Assembly (NCBI GenBank): GCA_963803335.1
Contig: CAWDME010000005.1
Location: 62,001 to 126,000 of the forward strand
DNA: 64,000 nt
Origin: DASSUW01 sp963803335
GTDB lineage: Bacteria; Actinomycetota; Thermoleophilia; Solirubrobacterales; Solirubrobacteraceae
Reading direction: 5' to 3'
The translations under genes were made by a program, and so were the position numbers. Below are positions 50,127-58,543 of the stretch, one piece after another. The notes beneath the pieces were generated by a model, which ran no database searches, was not told the origin of the DNA, and saw only the letters and a program-made list of their open reading frames with translations. The first letter of the stretch is position 1. Every line of letters starts with the position of its first letter.

Positions 50127-50776
50127 GCAAGCCCGCGGCGATCCTCGATATCGACGGGACGCTCGTCGACACGAACTATCAGCACGCGGTCGCGTGGTAC
50201 CGGGCGTTCCTGCAGAGCGGCATCGTGCTGCCGCTGTGGCGGATCCACCGCCACATCGGCATGGGAGGCGACCAGCTGGTCGCCTCCCTCGCGGGCGAGG
50301 ACTTCGACGCCGAGCACGGCGACGACGTGCGCGCGGCGGAGAAGGTCCTCTACATGGCGCTGATCGAGGAGGTCCGCCCGTTCGCGGACGCCCGCGCGCT
50401 GCTCGAGCACCTCAAGGCTCAGGGCCACACCGTCGTGCTCGCGTCGTCCGCGAAGCCCGAGGAGGTCGAGCACTATCTCGACCTGCTCGACGCGAGCGAC
50501 CTGGCCGACGGCTGGACGCATTCGGGCGACGTGGAGCGCACGAAGCCCGAGCCCGACCTGGTGGCCGCCGCGATCGAGAAGGCGGGCGGGGGCGACGCCG
50601 TGATGGTCGGCGATTCGACGTGGGACTGCGAGGCGGCCAAGCGCGCCGGGATCGAGACGGTCGCCGTGCTGACCGGCGGCTTCAGCGAAGCCGAACTCCG
50701 TGAAGCCGGTGCGACGGCCGTTTTTCCGTCGCTCAGCGAGCTGCTGGCGCACCTCGACGAAACTCCGCTGTCCTAA
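50123..50776 (+). CDS. HAD hydrolase, phosphoglycolate phosphatase-like
   Basis: A 217-residue HAD enzyme with all motifs: DIDGTLVD (nucleophile D9, acid D11), VVLASSAK (motif II), K in RTKPEPD (motif III) and VMVGDSTWDCEAAKRAG (motif IV), with a helical cap (about 18-85). The substrate is probably a small phosphate ester. The GTG start overlaps the DJ-1 gene stop, so it belongs to the same stress-promoter operon. Confidence 0.87.
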   Translation: MSKPAAILDIDGTLVDTNYQHAVAWYRAFLQSGIVLPLWRIHRHIGMGGDQLVASLAGEDFDAEHGDDVRAAEKVLYMALIEEVRPFADARALLEHLKAQGHTVVLASSAKPEEVEHYLDLLDASDLADGWTHSGDVERTKPEPDLVAAAIEKAGGGDAVMVGDSTWDCEAAKRAGIETVAVLTGGFSEAELREAGATAVFPSLSELLAHLDETPLS

Positions 50777-50845
50777 AGCAGACCGGCTATCGAGTACCGT
50801 GCTCTCTACGCGCACAGCGTGGAGCGCTGTGCGGGGATCGCTCTC

Positions 50846-51655
50846 ATGTGCCCAAGTTCGTCCGAGCGGCCGCCGGTGGCCGCAACTGAGGCGGAATCTG
50901 CCGGCCCGACGCGCGCGGCGGAGGACCGGCGGCTGCTGATCCGCTACCACCGCCGTGGCGACCAGAGCGCGCGCGAGCAGCTGGTGGAGCGGCTCTTGCC
51001 GCTGGCGCGACGGATGGCGCGCCGCTACCGGCGCTCCGACGAGCCGCTCGACGACCTCGTGCAAGTCGCGACGCTCGGGCTGATCAAGGCGATCGACCGC
51101 TTCGACCCGGCGCGCGAGACCGCGTTCTCCTCGTACGCGGTGCCGACGATGCTCGGCGAGCTCAAGCGCTACTTCCGCGACAACGGCTGGGCGGTGCACG
51201 TGCCGCGCGGGATGCAGGAGCGCGTGATGCAGGTCGATAACGCCGTCAAGGACCTGTCGCGCCGGCTCGGCCGCTCCCCGTCCGTGGCGGAGATCGGCGA
51301 CCAGCTCGAGCTCTCGCAGGAGCAGGTGCTCGAGGCGATGGAGGCGGCGTCGGCCTACGACGCGGTGTCGCTCGAGTCGTATCGCTTCGGCGACGAGGGC
51401 GACGGTGAGACCTACGCCGAGTCGATCGGCGTCGATGACGAGCGCTTCGAGCTGGTCGAGTACAGCGCGACGATCGCGCCGACATTGCAGGCGCTGCCGC
51501 CGCGCGACCGGATCGTGCTCCACCTGCGCTTCGTCGAGGACCTTACGCAGGCCGAGATCGCCGAGCGCGTGGGCGTCTCGCAGATGCACGTGTCACGGTT
51601 GATCAGGCGCGCGCTCGAGCGCCTGCGCACGGTCGCCGAGCACTCCGGCGGTTGA
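50846..51655 (+). CDS. SigB/SigF-family RNA polymerase sigma factor (second copy)
   Basis: A 269-residue sigma factor, close in pattern to the one at 42.6 kb: LDDLVQVATLGLIKAIDRFDPARETAFSSYAVPTMLGELKRYFRD (region 2), PRGMQERVMQVDNA (region 3), LTQAEIAERVGVSQMHVSRLIRRAL (region 4). The start is ATG 50846 or GTG 50819. csbD and a small acidic gene follow, the former behind a stress promoter that begins at this gene's stop codon. Which anti-sigma kinase holds it is unknown. Confidence 0.9.
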   Translation: MCPSSSERPPVAATEAESAGPTRAAEDRRLLIRYHRRGDQSAREQLVERLLPLARRMARRYRRSDEPLDDLVQVATLGLIKAIDRFDPARETAFSSYAVPTMLGELKRYFRDNGWAVHVPRGMQERVMQVDNAVKDLSRRLGRSPSVAEIGDQLELSQEQVLEAMEAASAYDAVSLESYRFGDEGDGETYAESIGVDDERFELVEYSATIAPTLQALPPRDRIVLHLRFVEDLTQAEIAERVGVSQMHVSRLIRRALERLRTVAEHSGG

Positions 51656-51679
51656 GTAGCCCGTGAGACCCCTGGGTAG
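51656..51679 (+). promoter_or_regulatory. SigB/SigF-type promoter of the csbD-like gene
   Basis: GTAG (51656-51659), 14 bases, GGGTAG (51674-51679), ending nine bases before ATG 51689. The -35 half is weak. Confidence 0.45.
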
Positions 51680-51688
51680 GGCAAGGGC

Positions 51689-51877
51689 ATGAGCCTCATC
51701 GACAAGATCACAGGACGCGCGAAGAAGGCCGCCGGCGACCTCGCGGATGACCCGTCGCTGCGCCGCCAGGGCCGCCAGGAGGAGCGCAAGGGCGAGGCGA
51801 AGGACGAGCTCGCCGAGGCGCATGAGAAGGCCGACGCCAAGGCCGAAGAGGTCGCGAACCTCGAACGCAAGACGTGA
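51689..51877 (+). CDS. CsbD-family stress protein
   Basis: A 62-residue hydrophilic protein matching CsbD: MSLIDKITGRAKKAAGDLADDPSLRRQGRQEERKGEAKDEL, where the GxAKxxxG...G repeats are family hallmarks. CsbD proteins are abundant SigB-dependent stress proteins of unknown action. A GGGTAG box nine bases before the start supports the same control here. The stop overlaps the next small gene (GTGA). Confidence 0.85.
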   Translation: MSLIDKITGRAKKAAGDLADDPSLRRQGRQEERKGEAKDELAEAHEKADAKAEEVANLERKT

Positions 51878-52032
51878 GCGAGCAGGGCACTCAGGGCTAC
51901 CCCGAGGAGCAGCCGCCCGGAGCCGATCCGGGCGGCGGAGACGCGCCCGAGGAGACCCCGGCGCGCGAGGACGCCGAGCAGGCGCCCGACCACGACGACG
52001 GCAAGGCCACGGGGAATCCCAAGACCGACTAG
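51874..52032 (+). CDS. 52-residue acidic disordered protein
   Basis: From GTG 51874 to TAG 52030-52032 lies a short frame reading MSEQGTQGYPEEQPPGADPGG and then Asp/Glu/Pro-rich sequence, ending KATGNPKTD. It has no Cys, aromatic core or signal and must be disordered. Coupled to csbD by a GTGA overlap, it is probably a cotranscribed stress peptide. Confidence 0.55.
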   Translation: MSEQGTQGYPEEQPPGADPGGGDAPEETPAREDAEQAPDHDDGKATGNPKTD

Positions 52033-52044
52033 CTTCTCGTCGGT

Positions 52045-52896
52045 CTGAGCACGCACCCGTACACGCTTCTCGACGTCTTCACCGACCGCCCGCTCGCCGG
52101 CAACGGTCTCGCCGTCGTCCATGACGCCGAGGGCGTGAGCGATGACGTCATGCTCGCATTCGCGCGCGAGACGAAGCTGATGGAGACGACGTTCGTGCAG
52201 CCGGCGGACGCCGATGGCGCGGACTACCGCAACCGCATCTGGACGGTGGCCGAAGAGGTGCCGTTCGCCGGCCACCCGTCGCTGGGCACCGCCGTGGCGG
52301 TCGCGTTGCAGCGCGCGGAGGAGGACGCCGTCTATCACCAGCAGACGCTCGCCGGGATCCAGGAGGTCACCGTCCGCCGTCAGGGCGCGACAGCCCGCGC
52401 CTCGGTGCTGCAGGAGCGCGCCGACACCGGCCCGGAGCTCGATCCCGCCGCGGTCATGGCCGCCGTCGGGCTCCGCGCGGAGGATGCCCACGCCGGGCTC
52501 GGACCGCAGCGCGTCTCGACCGGCCTGCCCGCGCTGATCGCGCCGGTCGCCGACCGCGCCGCGCTCGCGCGCGCGCAGCCCGACGTGTCTGCTATCGCCG
52601 CGCTCGGCCAGGGCATCGTCAACCTCTACCTGTGCTGGCTCGACCCGGACAGCGGCACCGCTCGCGCGCGCTCGTTCCCGAGCCTGGAGGTCGAGAGCGA
52701 GGACCCCGCCACCGGCTCGGCCGCCGGCCCGCTGATGCTGTACGCGCACGACCGGCTCGGCCTCGACCGGCTCGAGATCGCCCAGGGCGTCGAGATGGGC
52801 CGGCCGAGCCGCCTCATCGCCGAGATCGAGGGCGCCCGCGTGCGCGTCGGCGGCGACGTGGTCGTGCTCGTCACCGGAACGCTGCGCCTGCCCTAG
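52045..52896 (+). CDS. PhzF-family epimerase/isomerase, probable CTG start
   Basis: Read from CTG 52045 the product is 283 residues and opens with STHPYTLLDVFTDRPLAGNGLAVV, the invariant PhzF N-terminus; this puts the catalytic Glu (METTF) at position 47, matching E45 of PhzF. The second-domain motif DPATGSAAGPL is present. The first standard start (GTG 52135) would delete this strand and loop. Between the in-frame stop at 52030 and 52135 there is no ATG/GTG/TTG, so CTG is the best candidate. The substrate is unknown. Confidence 0.85.
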   Translation: MSTHPYTLLDVFTDRPLAGNGLAVVHDAEGVSDDVMLAFARETKLMETTFVQPADADGADYRNRIWTVAEEVPFAGHPSLGTAVAVALQRAEEDAVYHQQTLAGIQEVTVRRQGATARASVLQERADTGPELDPAAVMAAVGLRAEDAHAGLGPQRVSTGLPALIAPVADRAALARAQPDVSAIAALGQGIVNLYLCWLDPDSGTARARSFPSLEVESEDPATGSAAGPLMLYAHDRLGLDRLEIAQGVEMGRPSRLIAEIEGARVRVGGDVVVLVTGTLRLP

Positions 52897-52911
52897 CCCG
52901 CGCTGGGCCGG

Positions 52912-53056
52912 GCGAACTGCGGCATTGAGGGAGGCAGGGTCGGCCGCCCCACTCGGCATCGGGGCGGAAAAGCAACCGTATAGGTAGTAAACCCGCCCGG
53001 GGCGGGGAATTCGCCGGTTTCACGGAGCGGGCTACTCCCTGTTGCCCTACCCAGCC
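52912..53056. repeat. dispersed intergenic palindromic repeat, copy 2
   Basis: GCGAACTGCGGCATTGAGGG (52912-52931) is an exact inverted copy of 38668-38687, and AGGCAGGGTCGG follows as in copy 1. The right end CTACCCAGCCG (53046-53056), then AAGTTCG, mirrors the left end. It fills most of the 183-base gap between converging genes. Confidence 0.55.
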
Positions 53057-53079
53057 GAAGTTCGTATCGCCGCAGGCGC

Positions 53080-55236
53080 CTAACTCGCCCGCAGGGCGAG
53101 CACGGCGACGTCGTCGCGGGCCGACGGCACCGGGTCGACCGTCGTGGCCAGCAGGTGGGTGATGGTCTCCGACGGCGATGCGCCGGCCATGGCGCCCGCG
53201 GCGGCGGCGAGCTCCTCAGGTGCCCACACCTGCTCGGGCGCGCCCGCCTCGGTCAGGCCGTCGGTATAGAGCACGAGCGTGTCACCGCCGTGGAGGTCGG
53301 CGCCGCGGTCCTGCAGATCGGGGTGGTCGACGAGTCCGAGCAGCGTGCCCGGCACGCCGAGCTCCTCGGTGGTGCCGTCGGTGCGCACGACGAGCGGCAG
53401 CGGGTGGCCGCCGCACGCGACCGTCACGCGCGTAGGGGAGCGGCTCAGGTCGAGGTGCGCGCAGGCGATCGTGCAGAACCGCTGGCTGTCGTCGGACTGC
53501 TGGACCATCGCGTCGCTCAGCCAGCGCAGGATCGCGCTCGGTGAGCGCCGGCGGACCGCCGCGGCGCGGATCGTGTAACGCGCCAGCGCGGTCACGGCGG
53601 CCGCCTCGGCGCCCTTCCCGCAGACGTCGCCGACCACCGCGTACCACTGGTCCTCGGCGGTGCTGAAGACGTCGTAGAAGTCGCCACCCACCTCCAGCCC
53701 GGCGGCGGCCGGTCGGTAGGCGGCGGCGAGCTCCAGCGCCGGGATCTCCGGCAACACCGGCGGCAGCAGCGACGACTGGAGCGTGGCCGCGATCGACGCC
53801 GCGGTCTCGTACAGCCGCGCGTTCTCAACCGCGGCGGCCGCGCGCAGCGCGAGGTCCTCGGCGATCGCGAGGTCCTGCTCGTCGAACCGCCGGCTCGACT
53901 CGGAGGAGACGAACGACACGACGCCGAGCACGCGGTCGCGCAGCCGCATCGGGACCAGCATCGCCGAGCGGATGCCGACCGAGCGCACGACACGCAGGTG
54001 CTCCGCGTCGCGGGCGCTCCGTTCGAGCATCTCGTCGGTGATCTCCGGATACAGCTCGGCGATCCCGTGGCGCAGCACGCCGTAGACGCCGGTGTTCGTG
54101 CGCGGGTCCGGCGGATAGCGCTCCTGCATCTGCCGGGCGAGCTCGACCCGCTCCGGGTCGATATGGGCGACGGCCACCCGTTCGACGTCGTCGCCGTTGG
54201 CCAGATCGACCGCGCACCAGTCGGCGATCTCCGGGACCGCGAGCCGAGCGACCGCCTTGAACGTCTCCTGCAGGTCGAGCGAGCTCGCCAGCACGCGGCT
54301 CGCCTCGGCCAGAAAGCGCTGGCCGAGCTCGGCGCGCTTGAGCTCGGTGATGTCCTCGATCACGTTGATCGCGAGCCGCACGTTGCGGTCGGCGTCGAAC
54401 ACCGGCGTTGACTGGATCCGCGACCAGCGGTCGCCGGGCGCGCTGCGGGAGCGATAGCGGACGGTCATCGGCGCCGGGCGCTCGCCGACCAGTGCGCGTC
54501 GCCCCGGCAGGTCCTCGTAGGCGAGCGGCGATCCGTCCTCCGCGAGCATCTCGTAGTTCGCGCGGATCGCGCCCGGCCGGGCCGTGAGCATCTCCTCGGC
54601 GCTGGAGAGGCCGAGCAGACGCACCGCGGCCTCGTTCGCGTAGACGAGCGTGCCGTCCGGCGCCTGCGCCGTCACCGCGTCGGCGACGCCCTCGAGGATC
54701 GCGCCGAGGTCGTCGCGCGTCTCGCGCAGCGACGTGTAGAGCCGCGCGTTCTCGATCGCCAGCGCGCAGCGGTCAGCCAGCTCCTGGGCCCGCGCGAGGT
54801 CGGCGTCGCCGTACCGGCGGCCGGACTCGGCGGCGACGAGCGCGATGTCGCCGATCACCGTCTCGCGCACGCGCAGCGGCACGACCATCGAGGAGACCAT
54901 CCCGACCTGGCGGATGATCCGCAGCTGCTCCGCGTCGGTCGCGGCCGCCTGGAAGAACTCGTCCGTTATCTCCGGGATCAGCTCCGGCTCACCGGTGCGG
55001 ATCACCTTCGGCGAGCCGACTGGCGAGTCCGGGTCGAGCGGGAAGCGCTTGTCGTACTCGGCCATGAACGCGCGCTTGGCCGGGTCGACGTGCTCCATGA
55101 CCACGCGCGCGATGCTCCCGTCGCCCTGCAGTAGCTCGACGAAGCACCAGTCCGCGTATTCGGGCACGGCAAGCCGCGCGACGTTCGCGAGCGTCTCGCC
55201 GTAGTCCAGCGAATGTCCAGCTGTTTCCGACCCCAC
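53080..55236 (-). CDS. multi-sensor PP2C phosphatase (RsbU/SpoIIE type) with GAF-PAS-GAF
   Basis: A 718-residue protein: GAF-like domain (about 15-165), PAS domain (about 178-300, GTLVYANEAAVRLLGLS), second GAF domain (about 310-470) and a SpoIIE/PP2C phosphatase (about 500-718) with GLEVGGDFYDVF, VVGDVCGKGAEAAAVTAL and LVLYTDGLTEA carrying the metal-binding Asp residues. It would dephosphorylate STAS antagonists in response to sensed signals and so release the stress sigma factors. The two GAF domains are similar to each other, indicating duplication. GTG 55236 is the start. Confidence 0.9.
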   Translation of the reverse strand: MGSETAGHSLDYGETLANVARLAVPEYADWCFVELLQGDGSIARVVMEHVDPAKRAFMAEYDKRFPLDPDSPVGSPKVIRTGEPELIPEITDEFFQAAATDAEQLRIIRQVGMVSSMVVPLRVRETVIGDIALVAAESGRRYGDADLARAQELADRCALAIENARLYTSLRETRDDLGAILEGVADAVTAQAPDGTLVYANEAAVRLLGLSSAEEMLTARPGAIRANYEMLAEDGSPLAYEDLPGRRALVGERPAPMTVRYRSRSAPGDRWSRIQSTPVFDADRNVRLAINVIEDITELKRAELGQRFLAEASRVLASSLDLQETFKAVARLAVPEIADWCAVDLANGDDVERVAVAHIDPERVELARQMQERYPPDPRTNTGVYGVLRHGIAELYPEITDEMLERSARDAEHLRVVRSVGIRSAMLVPMRLRDRVLGVVSFVSSESSRRFDEQDLAIAEDLALRAAAAVENARLYETAASIAATLQSSLLPPVLPEIPALELAAAYRPAAAGLEVGGDFYDVFSTAEDQWYAVVGDVCGKGAEAAAVTALARYTIRAAAVRRRSPSAILRWLSDAMVQQSDDSQRFCTIACAHLDLSRSPTRVTVACGGHPLPLVVRTDGTTEELGVPGTLLGLVDHPDLQDRGADLHGGDTLVLYTDGLTEAGAPEQVWAPEELAAAAGAMAGASPSETITHLLATTVDPVPSARDDVAVLALRAS

Positions 55237-55263
55237 GGGTCGAGTCTATGTGAGCCCCTGCAA

Positions 55264-56130
55264 CTACCCGAGCTCGCCGGGCTTGAGCGCCTCGCGCAGA
55301 CGACGGTCCATCGCCTCGATCAGCGGGTCGGGCTCGACGTCCTCGTCCTCGCTGCGGGCGAAGCGACGGGACGGGCGCAGGACGTCCTGGCCGCGCAGCT
55401 CCGCCGCGGTCGGGCGGCGTGAGAACGTCTGGGCGTCCGGTGGGTCGCCGCGCAGCAGCCACGAGCCGTCGGCACGGCGCACGAGCTCCTCGCGCTCGGC
55501 GAGCTCGCTCAGCGCCGTCGAGACGGTTGGCCGGCGGGCGCCGACGAGTTGCCCGAGGATCCGGTGCGTGAGTGCCAGCGGCACCACGACGCCGTCGCCG
55601 GAGACGCGGCCCCAGCGCTCGGCGAGGTGCCAGAACAGCGCCTTCAGCCGGCGGTCGACGCGCGTGAGCTGCGAGATCGCCTGCGTGGTGGCGAGGCGCA
55701 GCGAGCGCTCGCCCATGCGGTCGAACAGCGCGGCGGTGATCTCCGGGTAGCGCGCCGCCTCGGCAGCGAAGCGCCGGTCGAGGACGGCCAGCGTGACCGT
55801 CGACAGCACGGACCACACGGCCTGCACGGGCAGCAGCCCGGCTGCGTTGGCGCCCTGCCACGGGCGCACGAGGTCGCCGGGGCCGAGCAGCTCGGCGCTG
55901 ACGTGGTCGGCGACGACGAGCTCGCGGGCGATCACGCCGTCGAGCACGAGCAGGCCGACGTGGTCGGCACTCGCGCTGGACAGCCGCGACACGTCCCACG
56001 GCCCGACCGACAGGCGATGCGTGCGCACCACCAGGTCACGCTCGGCCTCCGCGCGGCGAGCGGGCGCGAGCAGCGCGCCGAGCTCGGGGTCCACTTCGAG
56101 GAGACGAACGGTCTCTGACGTCCTTGCCAT
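55264..56130 (-). CDS. Crp/Fnr-like transcriptional regulator
   Basis: A 288-residue regulator with an N-terminal beta-roll-like region (about 30-120), a connecting helix, and a winged helix at about 190-245 (LTHRILGQLVGARRPTVSTALSELAEREELVRR). The cNMP-binding cassette is not recognisable, so the ligand is unknown. A 45-residue charged tail follows. GTCT-N16-GGGTAG lies 31 bases upstream. It is followed by the PP2C phosphatase after 27 bases, so both are probably cotranscribed. Confidence 0.82.
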   Translation of the reverse strand: MARTSETVRLLEVDPELGALLAPARRAEAERDLVVRTHRLSVGPWDVSRLSSASADHVGLLVLDGVIARELVVADHVSAELLGPGDLVRPWQGANAAGLLPVQAVWSVLSTVTLAVLDRRFAAEAARYPEITAALFDRMGERSLRLATTQAISQLTRVDRRLKALFWHLAERWGRVSGDGVVVPLALTHRILGQLVGARRPTVSTALSELAEREELVRRADGSWLLRGDPPDAQTFSRRPTAAELRGQDVLRPSRRFARSEDEDVEPDPLIEAMDRRLREALKPGELG

Positions 56131-56161
56131 GCGTGAAGGGGCTCCTGCCACACGACTTCGG

Positions 56162-56187
56162 CTACCCACCGTGGTTGGATTCCAGAC
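56162..56187 (-). promoter_or_regulatory. possible SigB/SigF-type promoter of the Crp-phosphatase operon
   Basis: On the minus strand GTCT (56184-56187), 16 bases, GGGTAG (56162-56167), 31 bases before ATG 56130. Confidence 0.45.
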
Positions 56188-56207
56188 GCTGCCCATGGTC
56201 GCCTCCA

Positions 56208-56846
56208 TCAGTCCGGAAATCCGACTTTGTCGATGCGGCGGTGGTAGCGCTCGCCCGCCTTGCCGCCGATCAGCGCGGCCAGCAGCGTGCCGAGCACGAC
56301 CAGCGCGAGCGCCAAGGCGCCACCTGAGGCGAGCTTGGACTCACCGACCGGCAGGGCCGGGAGGTCGAGGCGCTCGAGCACGTTGTACTCGGCGCCCAGC
56401 AGCGCCCCCGCGACCGCCAGGACGACCGTGACGATCAGGCCGATCAGCCATGCCCCGAGGCCCTGGCGGGCGCCGTCGAAGCGCGACATCCGGCCCGCGA
56501 CGTAGCCGCCGCAGTAATACGCGATCGCCAGCATGGCGAGCAGCACGATCGTGCCGCCGATGCCGATCTCGGTCACGTTGCCAGCGGCGTCCGTACCGGA
56601 CGTGTCGGTAAGCCCGACAGCGGCGCCCATGGCGGCCACGAGGCCCACCAGCAGCGCCCCGAGGCCGACGGCGACGAGCCAGCCGAAGAACGCGGCGCCC
56701 CAGTTGACGCCGCCGAACTCCTCCCGCTGACGGGCCCGCACGGCGCGGATGCTCTCGCGCTCTGTGGTGGCGCGAGTGTCCGCAACGGGCCGGTCGGCGA
56801 CGGCTGTGCCGCCTCCCGGATCGTCACGCTTGAAGCGCTCGAACAT
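56208..56846 (-). CDS. four-helix membrane protein of unknown function
   Basis: A 212-residue protein with a ~48-residue polar, Arg/Thr-rich N-terminus (MFERFKRDDPGGGTAVADRPV) and about four membrane helices (WGAAFFGWLVAVGLGALLVGLVAA; GTIVLLAMLAIAYYCGGYVAGR; LIGLIVTVVLAVAGALLG; ALALALVVLGTLLAALIGG), resembling YrzE-type proteins. It ends in basic residues. It diverges from the SigA-like gene across 126 bases, which hold no other gene. Confidence 0.7.
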   Translation of the reverse strand: MFERFKRDDPGGGTAVADRPVADTRATTERESIRAVRARQREEFGGVNWGAAFFGWLVAVGLGALLVGLVAAMGAAVGLTDTSGTDAAGNVTEIGIGGTIVLLAMLAIAYYCGGYVAGRMSRFDGARQGLGAWLIGLIVTVVLAVAGALLGAEYNVLERLDLPALPVGESKLASGGALALALVVLGTLLAALIGGKAGERYHRRIDKVGFPD

Positions 56847-56972
56847 TTGACTTCCCCTCCCGGCCTGGGTCTCTTGATTTCGTGTCCCCGGTCGGCGGGG
56901 CAGGTCAAACACCCCAAGTTGCGGTGCGCCCGCGTTTACAGGTTTACCTATCCGGTGACGAAGACACAGAAC

Positions 56973-58034
56973 ATGAGCCCAGGGACCCACGATGCGTTGA
57001 CCGGCGCCCTCGCCGCGCTGATCGACCGCGGGGAGGAGCGCGGCTGCCTCGAACTCAGCGAGGTCGACGAGTTCGCCCAGGCGATGGAGCTCGAGGAGCA
57101 GGACCTCAGCGGCCTCTACGAGCAGCTCGACTCGCGCGGGATCACGTTACGCGACGACTGCGGGCGCGAGGCGGCCCCGGCCACGCCGGTTGACGACGCG
57201 GCGCTCGCCCATGTCACGACCGACACGCTGCAGCTGTTCCTGAACGAGATCGGCCGTCACCGGCTGCTCACGCCGGACGAGGAGATCGACCTCGCGCGCC
57301 GGATCGAGCGAGGCGACCTCGCGGCCAAGGAGCGCATGATCAACGCGAACCTGCGCCTGGTCGTCTCGATCGCCAAGAAGTACCAGGGCTCCGAGCTGAC
57401 GCTGCTGGACCTGATCCAGGAAGGCATCCTCGGCCTGATCCGGGCCGTCGAGAAGTTCGACTGGCGGCGCGGCTACCGCTTCTCCACCTACGCGACGTGG
57501 TGGATCCGCCAGGCCGTCGAGCGCGGGATGGACGCGAAGGCGCGCACGATCAAGCTGCCGATCAACCTCGTGCGCGCGCAGCGCAAGGTCGCTCGCGCGG
57601 AGAACGCGCTGTCGGTCAGGCTCGATCGCGCGCCGACCGACGCTGAGGTCGCCGCCGAGGCGCAGATCTCGCTCGCCGACCTGCACGCGCTGCGCGACGC
57701 CGCGCGCACCGTGACGTCGCTCGACCGGCCGCTCGGCGAGGAGGACGACGCCTCGTTCGGCGATCTGCTCCCGGCCGACGCGCCCGGGCCCGAGGACGAG
57801 GTCCACATCTCGCTGCGGGAGCAGGCGCTGCGCCACGCGCTCGACGAGCTCCCCGAGCGCGAACGCACGGTCGTGGCGCTCCGCTACGGCATCGACGGCG
57901 GCGAGCCCACGCCGCTGCGCGAGATCGGCCGCCGCCTCGGGATCACGCCCGAGCGCGTCCGCCAGATCGAGTCCAAGGCGCTCGGCCGGCTCGGCCGCAT
58001 GCGCGAGCTGGACGCCCTGCGCCAGGCCGCCTGA
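56973..58034 (+). CDS. SigA/HrdB-like (group 1/2) RNA polymerase sigma factor
   Basis: A 353-residue sigma-70: region 1.2 TDTLQLFLNEIGRHRLLTPDEEIDLARRIE, region 2 NLRLVVSIAKKYQG through GYRFSTYATWWIRQAVERG, and region 4 LREIGRRLGITPERVRQIESKALGRL. The long acidic region 1.1 of housekeeping SigA is absent or short, so it is probably a group 2 (stationary/stress) paralogue. The start is ATG 56973 or GTG 56955. A hairpin terminator follows the stop. Confidence 0.9.
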   Translation: MSPGTHDALTGALAALIDRGEERGCLELSEVDEFAQAMELEEQDLSGLYEQLDSRGITLRDDCGREAAPATPVDDAALAHVTTDTLQLFLNEIGRHRLLTPDEEIDLARRIERGDLAAKERMINANLRLVVSIAKKYQGSELTLLDLIQEGILGLIRAVEKFDWRRGYRFSTYATWWIRQAVERGMDAKARTIKLPINLVRAQRKVARAENALSVRLDRAPTDAEVAAEAQISLADLHALRDAARTVTSLDRPLGEEDDASFGDLLPADAPGPEDEVHISLREQALRHALDELPERERTVVALRYGIDGGEPTPLREIGRRLGITPERVRQIESKALGRLGRMRELDALRQAA

Positions 58035-58042
58035 GCGGAGAT

Positions 58043-58070
58043 CGCCCAGCCAGCCATGGCTGACTGGGCG
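58043..58070. terminator. hairpin between the sigma factor and WXG100 genes
   Basis: CGCCCAG pairs with CTGGGCG and, after one mismatch, CAGCC with GGCTG around a 2-base loop. It is placed nine bases after the sigma stop, between converging genes. Confidence 0.65.
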
Positions 58071-58116
58071 CCGTAGATCGAGTGCGGGCCGGCCGTCGAG
58101 GCCGTGCCGCGCGGGC

Positions 58117-58407
58117 CTACCGGCCGAAGCTGGAGGCGATGCCCTGCTCGGTGTCGGCGTAGTGCGCGCCGGCCTGCTGGGTGAGCTGGCTGATGCCGGT
58201 CAGTGCGTCGTGGATTCCGCGGCTGGAGCGCTGCCATTCTGCCCACAGCTCCTGGAAGCGGGCCTGGGCGACGCCCTGCCATTCGCTCTGCAACGGCGCG
58301 ACCTGGCTGGCGAGCTGCGACAGGATCGACTCGATGTTGGCGGCGCCCGCGTTCAGCTGGCTACCGGTGGCCTGCAGCTGCTCAGGCGTGACAGCGATGT
58401 TCGCCAT
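58117..58407 (-). CDS. orphan WXG100 (ESAT-6-like) protein
   Basis: A 96-residue helical hairpin protein with the central WQG (W43-G45, in the WxG position), the family start IAVTPEQLQATGSQL, and the C-terminal YADTEQGIASSF resembling the YxxxD/E export signal. Such proteins are secreted by type VII systems, but no EccC/EssC ATPase or partner WXG100 gene lies nearby. GGGAGGA precedes the ATG. It sits beside anti-sigma genes, so stress-linked secretion is possible. Confidence 0.88.
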   Translation of the reverse strand: MANIAVTPEQLQATGSQLNAGAANIESILSQLASQVAPLQSEWQGVAQARFQELWAEWQRSSRGIHDALTGISQLTQQAGAHYADTEQGIASSFGR

Positions 58408-58517
58408 GTGTGACGTCCTCCCGGTTCGTCCGTTACGAGGCTTGACGGTAGCGACAACACACAGAAACGCAATCCCTACCGGTGCAGCCCATTGACCGCA
58501 TCCGATCTCGCGGATGG

Positions 58518-58543
58518 ATACCCGGTTCGGGCCGGCCGATCAC
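58518..58543 (-). promoter_or_regulatory. possible SigB/SigF-type promoter upstream of the WXG100 gene
   Basis: On the minus strand GTGA (58540-58543), 16 bases, GGGTAT (58518-58523), 110 bases before the WXG100 ATG, at the very end of the anti-sigma kinase gene. Distance makes it uncertain. The rest of 58408-58539 holds no gene. Confidence 0.3.

Noticed and set aside
55240..55275. GGGTAG upstream of the PP2C phosphatase GTG.
   Set aside because: The TAG is the stop codon of the Crp gene and no GT-type -35 lies at 14-16 bases.
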